A DNA stretch of 64,000 nt from an uncultured Bacteroides sp. (GTDB lineage Bacteria; Bacteroidota; Bacteroidia; Bacteroidales; Bacteroidaceae), in assembly GCF_963676325.1 (NCBI RefSeq), contig NZ_OY781099.1:3782001-3846000 (forward strand), given 5' to 3'. The notes below the pieces were generated by a model. It worked only from the letters and a program-made list of their open reading frames with translations. It had not been told where the DNA came from and made no database searches. Below, one piece after another: positions 23,905 through 32,050 of this stretch (the first letter of the stretch is position 1; every line of letters starts with the position of its first letter). The position numbers and the translations under genes are program-made.

Positions 23905-26514
23905 TTATCCTTTTTTAAATTTCTTGATTTTTACTCGGATTGCTTCATATCTTTGAATTTCTTCATTCAGATTTATAGGTTCAGGTTTTTTATATGCGTA
24001 CTTGTCGCTGTGCGTATGACCTTCCATATATCTACAACATTGAGCAAAACTTTCTGACAATTCCGCAATCAATGCTTCATCAAAGTATACGTCTTTCAAA
24101 GATTCCATACTCACTCTTTCGTTATACCGTTGAACAACATCTTTGAAAAGCCCATTGATAACTAAAACTTCATAGCAAGTTCTCAAAGCGGTGAAACCTG
24201 TTTTTACAAGAAACTCTCTTTGTGCAGGTGGGCAGTCATCTTTGTTTGCATCTGCATAATGTTTTTTAGCAGGTTCCGCATTGCGATATTCCTTTTCATA
24301 AGATGGTGAATTCTTCAACCAAACTTGACCAGCTTTACCGCCTCTATTCTCAACCCAATGACAAAGAAAAGGAAGAGTGTTTTCTTCTGAAAAGGTAATC
24401 ATGTTTGATACAAAAATTAAATCGTGTGTAAAAACAATAACTTGTTTGTTTACTGATTCTTTGATAAGTCGGTAAGCAATATCTTTTTTTCTTCCCTCGT
24501 CTAGTGAGCTTACAGGGTCGTCAAATATAATTCCTCTGTTTATATCTGAAAGTTGCATTTCTGAAATGAAGTCAGCTAATGCAATTACTTTTTGTTCACC
24601 TTCACTTAGAATTACAGCAGGGTTTCTTCCTTTCAAAGTCAATCGTCTGAAAGAAGTTCCTGCCGAACCTGTATGGCTTACTTCAATTCCAAAATTCCCA
24701 TTCAAGTCTAAGCATTCTTGGTTGAAAATGTCAATGTATTTTTGATTGAAATATTTTCCTGAAAGGTGTTTTTCCCAATCCGTAATTTTTCTTTTTTGAG
24801 CAATCCAATTAATTGCATTTGCTTTTAAAATCCATTGTTGATTATGAATAAAGGTTGTGAATTTTGTAAAGTGAGTATTGAACTTTTCCTTATGAGCAAG
24901 ATATGTTTTTGCTTTTTGCAGTTTCATTAGCTCTATACTTTGTGAATCTTCTTTAAGAACTTTTATTGATTCATCAATTGCAGAAACAATTGTGTCATGG
25001 TCGACAACACTTGTTTTAATTTCTGTTCGTTTGTTTGCTGTTTTGTTTGTGATGTCAGCAACGATATTTGTTGTAAGTGTTTTTTGTGCTAAAAGATTTT
25101 CTTTCAGAGATGCTAAAATTTTCGGATAGTTTTCAGACAACCAAGCCGTCAAAATATTATCAACTGAAAATAAATCAAAAGGAAGTTTTTCAAAACCTGC
25201 TTTTATCTCATTAAGAGTTTTCTGTGATTGTATTGCATTTTGTTCTGCAACACTTTTAATAAAAGTCCAGTAGTTCCGAATTAGGTTTTCTGCGTCTTTT
25301 GAAAGTGGTTGATGGCAAAGCAAGCAGTTGTCTTTGCTTTCAGGATAAACTGCTTCATCTTCTTTTTGCTGTTTCGAAAATTTTTCGGCAGCGACAATAA
25401 AATTCTTCCATTCGGCTGTGCCGACGTTTTGAATTTTATCTGTCTTGAAATTTTCAATTCCATCTGCTTTTGCAGTTGCTTCTTTTTCTATACATTCAGT
25501 TATTGAAGTTTGAATATTTGAGAGATAAGCAGAAGAACAGTAAGTATTGATTACTTCAATAGTTTTTTTATTGTCGCTTACATTTCTCTTTATGCTTTCA
25601 AGTTTCAGAATTTCTTTCTCTTTGTTTTTTGATGCAAGCGCAAGTTCATCATGTTTTTTTTCAATTGCGGCTTTGTCTGTTTTATCTTTCTCTGAAAATG
25701 GTGTGTGTTTATTTAAGTCTTCAATGCTTGTTTGAGCAGTTAAACCCTGAACCAAAGTTTTGATTTCCGATTCTCCATCAAACCAAACATCAAAGTCATT
25801 TGGTGTTTGCTTGTTTGCAATTTCTGAATTGAGTTTTACCTCAACTTGTTTTATTGCTTCTGTAAAGTCAGCAAAGAAACTTAGACCTGCTGGACGAAAT
25901 TCAAATTCGTTTTTGTGGTCAAGATGATGTCTTACACTTCCATTGTCAAATACTGCATATTGCTCAAACTCTGCGCTAGCGGAGTTTGTAGGATAATTCA
26001 AAGGAATATCTGAACCTGCTGAATGAAAAGTAAAGTTTGCAGAAACTGGTTTGTGTCCGCTTGCTAAATGAATGTTCTGAACAATTTCTTCAGGTGTCTT
26101 TGAGTAGAAAACTTTTTTCAGTAAACGAACATAGCCAGATTTTCCAGAACCATTTGCACCATAAATGATTGTGAGGTTAGGACTAAAATCAATTACTTGA
26201 TTTTCTGTTAAGGCGTTTACACCTTCAATATTTTCAAGTTTGTTGAAAAGCAAATCAAGTTTGTAGTTATCTGAATTTCCGCCGTTGTAGTTTATTGCAA
26301 TGTTGGGTTTGGTTGTAGTAGGAGTGAGAGTAAGTTCTTCAAGTAAATAAGCGTAAGCTGTATTTATTTCTGTCTCTGTAATTGCGTTGCCAGACAAAAT
26401 TTTTTCTGCCAAATATTTTGCCCAATAAGAAAGTCCGTCAGCAAATCCTTTGACTTCTGTATCAAGAGTTGCAACTTGTTGTTCTACTTCAGTTATATCA
26501 ATTATTTCGTCCAT
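23905..26514 (-). CDS. RloC/PrrC-like AAA_13 ATPase with HEPN RNase motif
   Basis: 869 residues. Walker A GANGSGKS (119-126), ABC signature LSEGEQ (636-641), Walker B GIIFDDPVSSLD (661-672) and H-loop THDL (696-699) form an SMC/Rad50-like ATPase split by a ~250-residue coiled coil that carries CLLC (397-400), a zinc-hook candidate. The C-terminus has LRTCYE (R778, E782) and RYMEGH (R828-X4-H833), matching the HEPN/anticodon-nuclease signature. RloC-type enzymes cut tRNA to abort phage infection. The protein probably senses DNA and cleaves RNA. Function is inferred from motifs. Confidence 0.8.
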   Translation of the reverse strand: MDEIIDITEVEQQVATLDTEVKGFADGLSYWAKYLAEKILSGNAITETEINTAYAYLLEELTLTPTTTKPNIAINYNGGNSDNYKLDLLFNKLENIEGVNALTENQVIDFSPNLTIIYGANGSGKSGYVRLLKKVFYSKTPEEIVQNIHLASGHKPVSANFTFHSAGSDIPLNYPTNSASAEFEQYAVFDNGSVRHHLDHKNEFEFRPAGLSFFADFTEAIKQVEVKLNSEIANKQTPNDFDVWFDGESEIKTLVQGLTAQTSIEDLNKHTPFSEKDKTDKAAIEKKHDELALASKNKEKEILKLESIKRNVSDNKKTIEVINTYCSSAYLSNIQTSITECIEKEATAKADGIENFKTDKIQNVGTAEWKNFIVAAEKFSKQQKEDEAVYPESKDNCLLCHQPLSKDAENLIRNYWTFIKSVAEQNAIQSQKTLNEIKAGFEKLPFDLFSVDNILTAWLSENYPKILASLKENLLAQKTLTTNIVADITNKTANKRTEIKTSVVDHDTIVSAIDESIKVLKEDSQSIELMKLQKAKTYLAHKEKFNTHFTKFTTFIHNQQWILKANAINWIAQKRKITDWEKHLSGKYFNQKYIDIFNQECLDLNGNFGIEVSHTGSAGTSFRRLTLKGRNPAVILSEGEQKVIALADFISEMQLSDINRGIIFDDPVSSLDEGRKKDIAYRLIKESVNKQVIVFTHDLIFVSNMITFSEENTLPFLCHWVENRGGKAGQVWLKNSPSYEKEYRNAEPAKKHYADANKDDCPPAQREFLVKTGFTALRTCYEVLVINGLFKDVVQRYNERVSMESLKDVYFDEALIAELSESFAQCCRYMEGHTHSDKYAYKKPEPINLNEEIQRYEAIRVKIKKFKKG

Positions 26515-26553
26515 ATTGTCAGTTGGTTAATATTTACACTATCGATCTCTTAG

Positions 26554-26567
26554 CCTAGCCCATAACA
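26554..26567. repeat. 14-bp inverted repeat partner of 23204-23217
   Basis: CCTAGCCCATAACA here is the exact reverse complement of TGTTATGGGCTAGG at 23204-23217. The two copies bracket precisely the ATPase gene and its partner, with 40 and 6 bases of margin. Next to it is GCCAT-CGT-ATGGC (a small hairpin). This marks the boundary of a transferred cassette. Confidence 0.65.
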
Positions 26568-27059
26568 CCTGTGCAGAGGCCATCGTATGGCGGGTATATC
26601 GGTATTATTTGTTTTTATATTTGTTTTATATTGTTGAATATAACCTATCTGCGATCTATTGAGTTTTTGAGTGTATGGAGTATATTCAACTTCACATATT
26701 ATTTTTAACCCTATATTTATTGCAAATCACAATTTAGATTTTAGATCATTTATTATATGCAATATGTTATAGAACTTCTAATCTATCCAATGGATTTTTT
26801 TGATTTTATCAAATCCTTTGGTGGTTATATGCGTATAAATTTCAGTTGTTCTATTTTTTTGCACCCCAAAGGTAAAAACATTATTTATATTAACAATATC
26901 TTTTTTGAAAATCAAAAAACAAAATAGATAGCTGAGTAGTTACCACTACCCAAACAAATCACAAAAAACAAAAAGTTACTGCCACCTGCTACTAAAAAGG
27001 CTGAAAGTACTTACCAGTAAACCTTTGCGGCGGTAGCAGATAAAAATTCTCACCAATTC

Positions 27060-27560
27060 ATCTGCTACTAAATGGCCTCATCTGCTACCAAAATTCAAAT
27101 TTAGTTACAACTTTCCACCATAAAAGTATCCATCGTGGTTCTTTATAGAATACAAAATCTGTCCAGAGCCTCAGAACAGAGCAATTATTGCATCACTCAT
27201 AACACTCATTGGCAGGCATATATAATCAAACATCCATTAGCAGATAAGCCATTTTCAAAGGAATACTAAGTGAGTCTTCATCTGAGAACCCATGGGTTCA
27301 CAGATGAAGACTCATGGGTTCTCAGATGAAGTCCCATGAGTTCACAGCTGAGAACTCACTTATTATAAAAGAGACAACTACTTATTATTAAGTAATTAGT
27401 GTTCTATCTTCCTCATCGAGGTTCTAAAGACAAAGAGATTTATTACCGAAAAAGAATCATACGCCGTAGCTTTAAAAAGGGAAAGCCATTATCTGTGAGA
27501 ATGGTACACTTCGGAAAAAGAAACAGAACCGGTAGCAGATGATGCCATTTAGTAGCAGAT
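27060..27560. repeat. 30-bp inverted repeat bounding 0.5 kb
   Basis: 27060-27089 is the reverse complement of 27531-27560 with one mismatch (each arm holds two ATCTGCTAC units around AAATGGC), and weaker similarity extends the arms. The enclosed ~440 bases have no gene but contain the palindromic array at 27268-27361. The structure resembles a MITE or a non-autonomous element. Confidence 0.55.
27268..27361. repeat. Nested palindromic repeats
   Basis: The stretch begins AAGTGAGT and ends ACTCACTT (exact inverse). In between, units such as CATCTGAGAACCCATGGGTT and its near reverse complement alternate four times with small changes (CTCATGGGTTCTCAGATGAA, CCCATGAGTTCACAGCTGAG). It can fold as one long hairpin or several. 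No spacers as in CRISPR. Confidence 0.6.
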
Positions 27561-27784
27561 AAATTGTAAAATAAAAGTATCTGCTACCAAACTATATCAT
27601 TGAATATAAACACATTATGCACAGTTTGGTAGCAGGTAGCAGATCAATCTGCGTTTTTTAATAACCAGAGAGATAAACAATAATGCATTTTTAAACATTT
27701 CACCCTTCTATTTGTTAATATTTATAATATCAACAGCAAAATCTCAAAACCGGATACATGGATTGACATTTATAAATTGGAATT

Positions 27785-29212
27785 ATGAAATTTACTCCTG
27801 AAAGATATTCCATTGCTGATGAACGAATGAAACCGTTTATCGACCCTATAGAGATATGGGATTATATTTATAATACCCGACCATCAAAAAAAAGTGTACG
27901 TGAGATTATTGCCAAATCTCTTGCCAAGCAACGGCTGAATCTTGAAGAGGTGGCTTGTTTGGTAAACGCAGATAGTCCTGATTTAATTGAGGAGATTAAG
28001 GAGGGTGCAAAAATGCTTAAACGCTCTATCTACGGAAACAGGATTGTTTTATTCGCACCGCTCTATATCGGGAACAAATGTACAAACGATTGTCTTTATT
28101 GTGGTTTCAGGATCTCGAACAAGGAGGCTATCCGAAGAACGCTTACGGATGAGGAGTTGGTAAAGGAGATTGAGTCTTTGGAAGACAACGGACAGAAAAG
28201 GCTGATTCTTGTTTATGGCGAACATCCGGAATATAGCCCGGAGTATATTGCTCACACCGTGAAGATTGCCTACAGTGTAAAAAAGGGTAATGGCGAAATA
28301 AGGAGGGTGAATATCAATGCGGCTCCTCTGGATGTTGAAGGGTTCAGGATTGTGAAAGCTGCGGGAATTGGTACGTATCAGATATTTCAGGAGACTTATA
28401 ATCCCGAAGCATATAAAACATATCATCAGCAAGGCAGGAAGGCCGACTACAGTTACAGGCTAACGGCACTGGACAGAGCGCAGGAGGCGGGAATTGATGA
28501 TGTGGGAATTGGTGCTTTGTTTGGTTTGTACGACTGGCGCTTTGAGGTGCTGGCCCTGGTGCGTCATGCAAATCATCTGGAGGCTTGTTATAATGTGGGG
28601 CCGCATACCATCTCTTTCCCAAGGGTAAAGGATGCATCGGGACAAAACCTGAAGACCGGCCATTTTGTAAGCGATGAGGATTTCACTAAGCTGGTTGCAA
28701 TCTTGCGGCTTGCTGTGCCATACACGGGAATGATACTAACGGCCAGAGAACCTGCTTCGCTGAGGGATGAAATAATTCAGTTCGGCATTTCACAAATTGA
28801 TGGTGGTACTAACATTGAAATAGGCAGTTATGCAGAGAAATCTCTTGTTGAAAAGAACCTGAACAGGGGACAGTTCCAAATTAATGACGACAGACCGCTG
28901 AATGAGATCATTGATGAATTGCTTGATCAGGACATGATTCCTTCTTTTTGCACTGCCTGTTACAGGCTTGGCAGAACGGGCGAGCATTTCATGGAGTTCT
29001 CCGTTCCGGGATTCATTAAGCGGTATTGTACTCCTAATGCTATTCTTACGCTGGCGGAGTATCTCATTGATTATGCGCCTCAACATACCGCCGATAAGGG
29101 ATGGAGGGTAATCAACTCTGCCATTGAAAAGATGGAGGATGAACAGATGAAGGCATCAATCCATGAGAAAATCAGACTATTAAAATCAGGAAAAAGAGAT
29201 TTATATTACTAA
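27785..29212 (+). CDS. hydG: HydG, radical SAM tyrosine lyase for [FeFe]-hydrogenase
   Basis: 475 residues. The radical-SAM motif is NKCTNDCLYCGF (C-X3-C-X2-C). The C-terminal cluster is CTACYR...RYC (CX2C plus a distant Cys), which distinguishes HydG from ThiH and builds the Fe(CO)2CN synthon. HydG cleaves tyrosine to give CO and cyanide. It is first in a run of hydG, hydF and hydE at 27785-31516, separated by 12 and 3 bases, so the three maturases are one transcript. Normal length, cytoplasmic. Confidence 0.92.
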   Translation: MKFTPERYSIADERMKPFIDPIEIWDYIYNTRPSKKSVREIIAKSLAKQRLNLEEVACLVNADSPDLIEEIKEGAKMLKRSIYGNRIVLFAPLYIGNKCTNDCLYCGFRISNKEAIRRTLTDEELVKEIESLEDNGQKRLILVYGEHPEYSPEYIAHTVKIAYSVKKGNGEIRRVNINAAPLDVEGFRIVKAAGIGTYQIFQETYNPEAYKTYHQQGRKADYSYRLTALDRAQEAGIDDVGIGALFGLYDWRFEVLALVRHANHLEACYNVGPHTISFPRVKDASGQNLKTGHFVSDEDFTKLVAILRLAVPYTGMILTAREPASLRDEIIQFGISQIDGGTNIEIGSYAEKSLVEKNLNRGQFQINDDRPLNEIIDELLDQDMIPSFCTACYRLGRTGEHFMEFSVPGFIKRYCTPNAILTLAEYLIDYAPQHTADKGWRVINSAIEKMEDEQMKASIHEKIRLLKSGKRDLYY

Positions 29213-29224
29213 TTCTTACTAATT

Positions 29225-30421
29225 ATGGGCAAAGATTTAAAACCGCATATTGGAATTTTTGGCCGGAGAAATGTGGGCAAGAGTTCACTCATCAATGTTC
29301 TTACGGGACTTGATGTTGCCATTGTGTCTGAAATTCCAGGCACAACAACCGACCCTGTAAAAAAGTCGATGGAGATATTAGGAATTGGGCCCGCCATTAT
29401 TATTGATACTGCCGGTATTGATGACAGTGGTGAACTTGGTGAAAAAAGAATTGCAAAGACTCTGGATGTTATCAAACAGATTGATTGTGCCATTCTGCTG
29501 ATTGCTGATAATACGTTTGATGAGTTTGACGAAATGCTGACCCGGAAGTTCAGCAAATATAATATTCCTTGTTTGATTGTGCATAACAAAATCGACGTTG
29601 AACCTTTGGTAAATAGTACAATCAAAGAAATTCAGCAGTATACAAATAGTCCGATTGTAGAGTTTAGCTCAAAGACAAAGTCCAACATCGACTGTGTTAT
29701 TGAAACGCTCAAAAGTCTCATTCCCGAAACGGCTTATCAGAATCCATCTTTATTGAAAGGAATTATCAGTCGTGGAGATATTGTTTTGCTTATTACTTCT
29801 ACAGATTCAGAAGCTCCTGAAGGACGACTGATTTTACCTGAAGTAATGGCTATTCGTGATGTGCTGGACAATGGAGCCATTAATATTGTCATAGAAAAAA
29901 CAGAGCTGGAGTTATTTCTGCAGAATACTGCCATCAAGCCAAAACTGGTTATTACCGATAGTCAGGCTTTCAAGTTAGTGAATAAGATTATCCCTCCGGA
30001 TATTCCGCTAACCGGATTTAGTGTGGCTTTCGCTCACATGCGCGGTCCTTTTGATGAATATGTGAAAGGGGTGAAAAAGATTTCAAGCCTGAAAGACGGT
30101 GACAGGATATTGATTCTGGAATCGTGTACCCATCAGGTGAGTTGTGACGATATCGGACGGTTTAAGATTCCACGTTGGCTGAAAGAGTTTACTCATAAGC
30201 AGCTGGAATTTGATGTGATTGCCGGTTTAGATGAAATTAAGAATCCGGTAACAGATTATGCGTTAATCATTCAATGCGGTAGTTGCATGATTACCCGAAA
30301 ACAAGTTTTTAGTCGTCTGTCTGATGCCATTGAAGCGGGTGTTCCGGTAACCAACTATGGATTGACTATAGCCTGGATAAATGGAATTTTTGACAGGGCT
30401 GTTGCTCCTTTTATGAGTTGA
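29225..30421 (+). CDS. hydF: HydF, maturation GTPase and H-cluster scaffold
   Basis: 398 residues. The GTPase domain has GRRNVGKSSLINVL (P-loop), DTAGIDD and HNKID. The C-terminal part has CTHQVSCDD and later CGSCM, giving the Cys/His set that binds the [4Fe-4S] scaffold on which the 2Fe subcluster is assembled before transfer to HydA. It is 12 bases after hydG and 3 before hydE. All motifs appear intact. Confidence 0.92.
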   Translation: MGKDLKPHIGIFGRRNVGKSSLINVLTGLDVAIVSEIPGTTTDPVKKSMEILGIGPAIIIDTAGIDDSGELGEKRIAKTLDVIKQIDCAILLIADNTFDEFDEMLTRKFSKYNIPCLIVHNKIDVEPLVNSTIKEIQQYTNSPIVEFSSKTKSNIDCVIETLKSLIPETAYQNPSLLKGIISRGDIVLLITSTDSEAPEGRLILPEVMAIRDVLDNGAINIVIEKTELELFLQNTAIKPKLVITDSQAFKLVNKIIPPDIPLTGFSVAFAHMRGPFDEYVKGVKKISSLKDGDRILILESCTHQVSCDDIGRFKIPRWLKEFTHKQLEFDVIAGLDEIKNPVTDYALIIQCGSCMITRKQVFSRLSDAIEAGVPVTNYGLTIAWINGIFDRAVAPFMS

Positions 30422-30424
30422 TAT

Positions 30425-31516
30425 ATGATTGCTGTAAGCGAAATATTAGAGAAACAGGTACTTTCAAGGCAGGATATTATTCGTTTACTTTCAATTACAG
30501 ATAAAGGCGATCAGGAGCTGTTAATAAAGAAAGCCTATTCTATAAAAGAAAGTACCATTGGCAGGAAAGTATATCTGAGGGGGTTAATTGAGTTTTCTAA
30601 TTATTGCAGAAAAGATTGCTATTATTGTGGCATAAGAAGCGGGAATAATAAAGTTACCAGATATTCACTTTCCGACGAAGAGATTCTTCGGGTGGTTGAG
30701 TTGGCACAGAAGAAGCAATTAACAGGGATTGTTCTTCAGTCGGGAGAATTAAACAGTGAGGATTTTATAAAAAGGATAACGGCATTGATTACCAAAATAA
30801 AGAGTGCCACTGATCCTGAATTCCGCATCACGCTCTCTCTTGGAGAACAATCTTTGGAGACTTACCAGAGATGGTTCAACGCAGGTGCTCAACGGTATTT
30901 GCTGAGAATTGAGACAAGTAGTGAGGAGCTTTACAGGAAAATACATCCGGACAATGAGTTGCATAGTTTTAATGTACGACTGAGGTGTTTGGAATATATT
31001 CAGAAAGCAGGATATATGGCGGGTACAGGTGTAATGATTGGGTTACCTTTTCAGACAATTGAGAACCTTGCCGATGATTTATTGTTTATAAAAGAAAGAG
31101 ATTTTGATATGGTGGGGATGGGGCCATATCTTGAACATGCTGATACACCATTGTACAATCACAAAGATTTACTGATGCCTGTAACTGAGCGGTTCAACTT
31201 ATCCATTCGCATGATTGCTGTTTTAAGGATAATGATGCCGGATATAAACATTGCATCGACAACGGCTCTTCAATCTATCGTTCCTTCGGGAAGAGAGGCT
31301 GGACTTAAAGCCGGAGCAAATGTTGTAATGCCTAATCTGACTCCGTTGAAATACAGAAGGAGTTATCTTCTTTACGATAACAAACCTTGCATTGACAAAG
31401 AGGCGGATGACTGTCTGGAGTGTCTGGAGAGGAGGATTAAAATGATTGGTGAAGAGATTGCATACAATGATTATGGTGATTCAATACATTTTATAAACAG
31501 GATACTAATAAAGTAA
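30425..31516 (+). CDS. hydE: HydE, radical SAM maturase
   Basis: 363 residues. YCRKDCYYCGIRS supplies the C-X3-C-X2-C cluster; LQSGE and ITLSLGEQSLETY follow the HydE/BioB-like TIM-barrel pattern. HydE acts after HydG on the iron synthon during assembly of the dithiomethylamine-bridged diiron site. A CLECLERR segment near the end may be a second, non-essential cluster. Start close behind hydF; the next gene follows after 5 bases, linking maturation to the structural genes. Confidence 0.9.
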   Translation: MIAVSEILEKQVLSRQDIIRLLSITDKGDQELLIKKAYSIKESTIGRKVYLRGLIEFSNYCRKDCYYCGIRSGNNKVTRYSLSDEEILRVVELAQKKQLTGIVLQSGELNSEDFIKRITALITKIKSATDPEFRITLSLGEQSLETYQRWFNAGAQRYLLRIETSSEELYRKIHPDNELHSFNVRLRCLEYIQKAGYMAGTGVMIGLPFQTIENLADDLLFIKERDFDMVGMGPYLEHADTPLYNHKDLLMPVTERFNLSIRMIAVLRIMMPDINIASTTALQSIVPSGREAGLKAGANVVMPNLTPLKYRRSYLLYDNKPCIDKEADDCLECLERRIKMIGEEIAYNDYGDSIHFINRILIK

Positions 31517-31521
31517 GCTAT

Positions 31522-32022
31522 ATGGTAACCGAAGACGAAGGATGCAATGTTCGTTTGATGACGGAGGAAGAAAAATATAATCTTCTCAGGAATGTTATCA
31601 CTGATTACGAACGGAAAGAGAGTAATCTGATTCAGATTTTGCATATGGCACAGGCTATATTTGGCTTCCTTCCCACTGAAGTTCAGCATTTTATTGCCGA
31701 AGAGATGGGGCTGTCTGTTTCGAAGGTAAATAGTGTGCTGTCGTTCTACTCCTTCTTTTCAACAAAACCCAAAGGGGAATATACTATTTCTGTATGTTTG
31801 GGAACGGCTTGCTATGTTCGTGGCGGCAAAGAGGTGCTGAATAGATTGAAAGACGAACTGGGTATAGATGTGGGCGAAACTACGGAGGACAAAAGGTATT
31901 CGCTTACTGTGATGCGTTGTATAGGTTCTTGCGGCCTTGCTCCGGCAATGACCATCAATGGCAAGGTTTATAAACAGGTAAATCCCAACAGAATAAAGCG
32001 AATACTGGGGATGCTGAAATAG
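31522..32022 (+). CDS. NuoE-like [2Fe-2S] subunit of the hydrogenase
   Basis: 166 residues. The thioredoxin-like Fe-S pattern CLGTACYVRGG...MRCIGSCGLAP gives four Cys for a [2Fe-2S] cluster, as in NuoE/HndA/HydC. The N-terminal helical region (LIQILHMAQAIFGFLPTEVQ) is typical. It passes electrons between the flavin subunit and the Fe-S wires of HydA. Length is normal for the family. It lies 28 bases before the large fusion gene. Confidence 0.88.
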   Translation: MVTEDEGCNVRLMTEEEKYNLLRNVITDYERKESNLIQILHMAQAIFGFLPTEVQHFIAEEMGLSVSKVNSVLSFYSFFSTKPKGEYTISVCLGTACYVRGGKEVLNRLKDELGIDVGETTEDKRYSLTVMRCIGSCGLAPAMTINGKVYKQVNPNRIKRILGMLK

Positions 32023-32050
32023 GACTGGAAAAAATCTAATATCTGAATCT

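Larger units (their letters stand above)
26568..27784. other. Repeat-rich non-coding region before hydG
   Basis: No gene is credible in these 1.2 kb. At least nine copies of ATCTGCTAC(C/T) or its reverse occur between 26983 and 27644 (for example 27032, 27060, 27080, 27531, 27551, 27579, 27635), in both orientations. AT-rich tracts flank it. Close to 27784 there is no clear -7 box, so the hydG promoter is not located. The region may contain decayed mobile DNA or a structured regulatory element. Confidence 0.6.

Noticed and set aside
23078..26567. A true integron cassette array
   Set aside because: Core boxes do not match GTTRRRY/RYYYAAC and no IntI gene is seen. I kept it as attC-like only.
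26983..27644. Possible CRISPR array in the ATCTGCTAC repeats
   Set aside because: Units are short (about 10 bases), occur in both orientations, have irregular spacing and no uniform spacers, and no cas genes are nearby.
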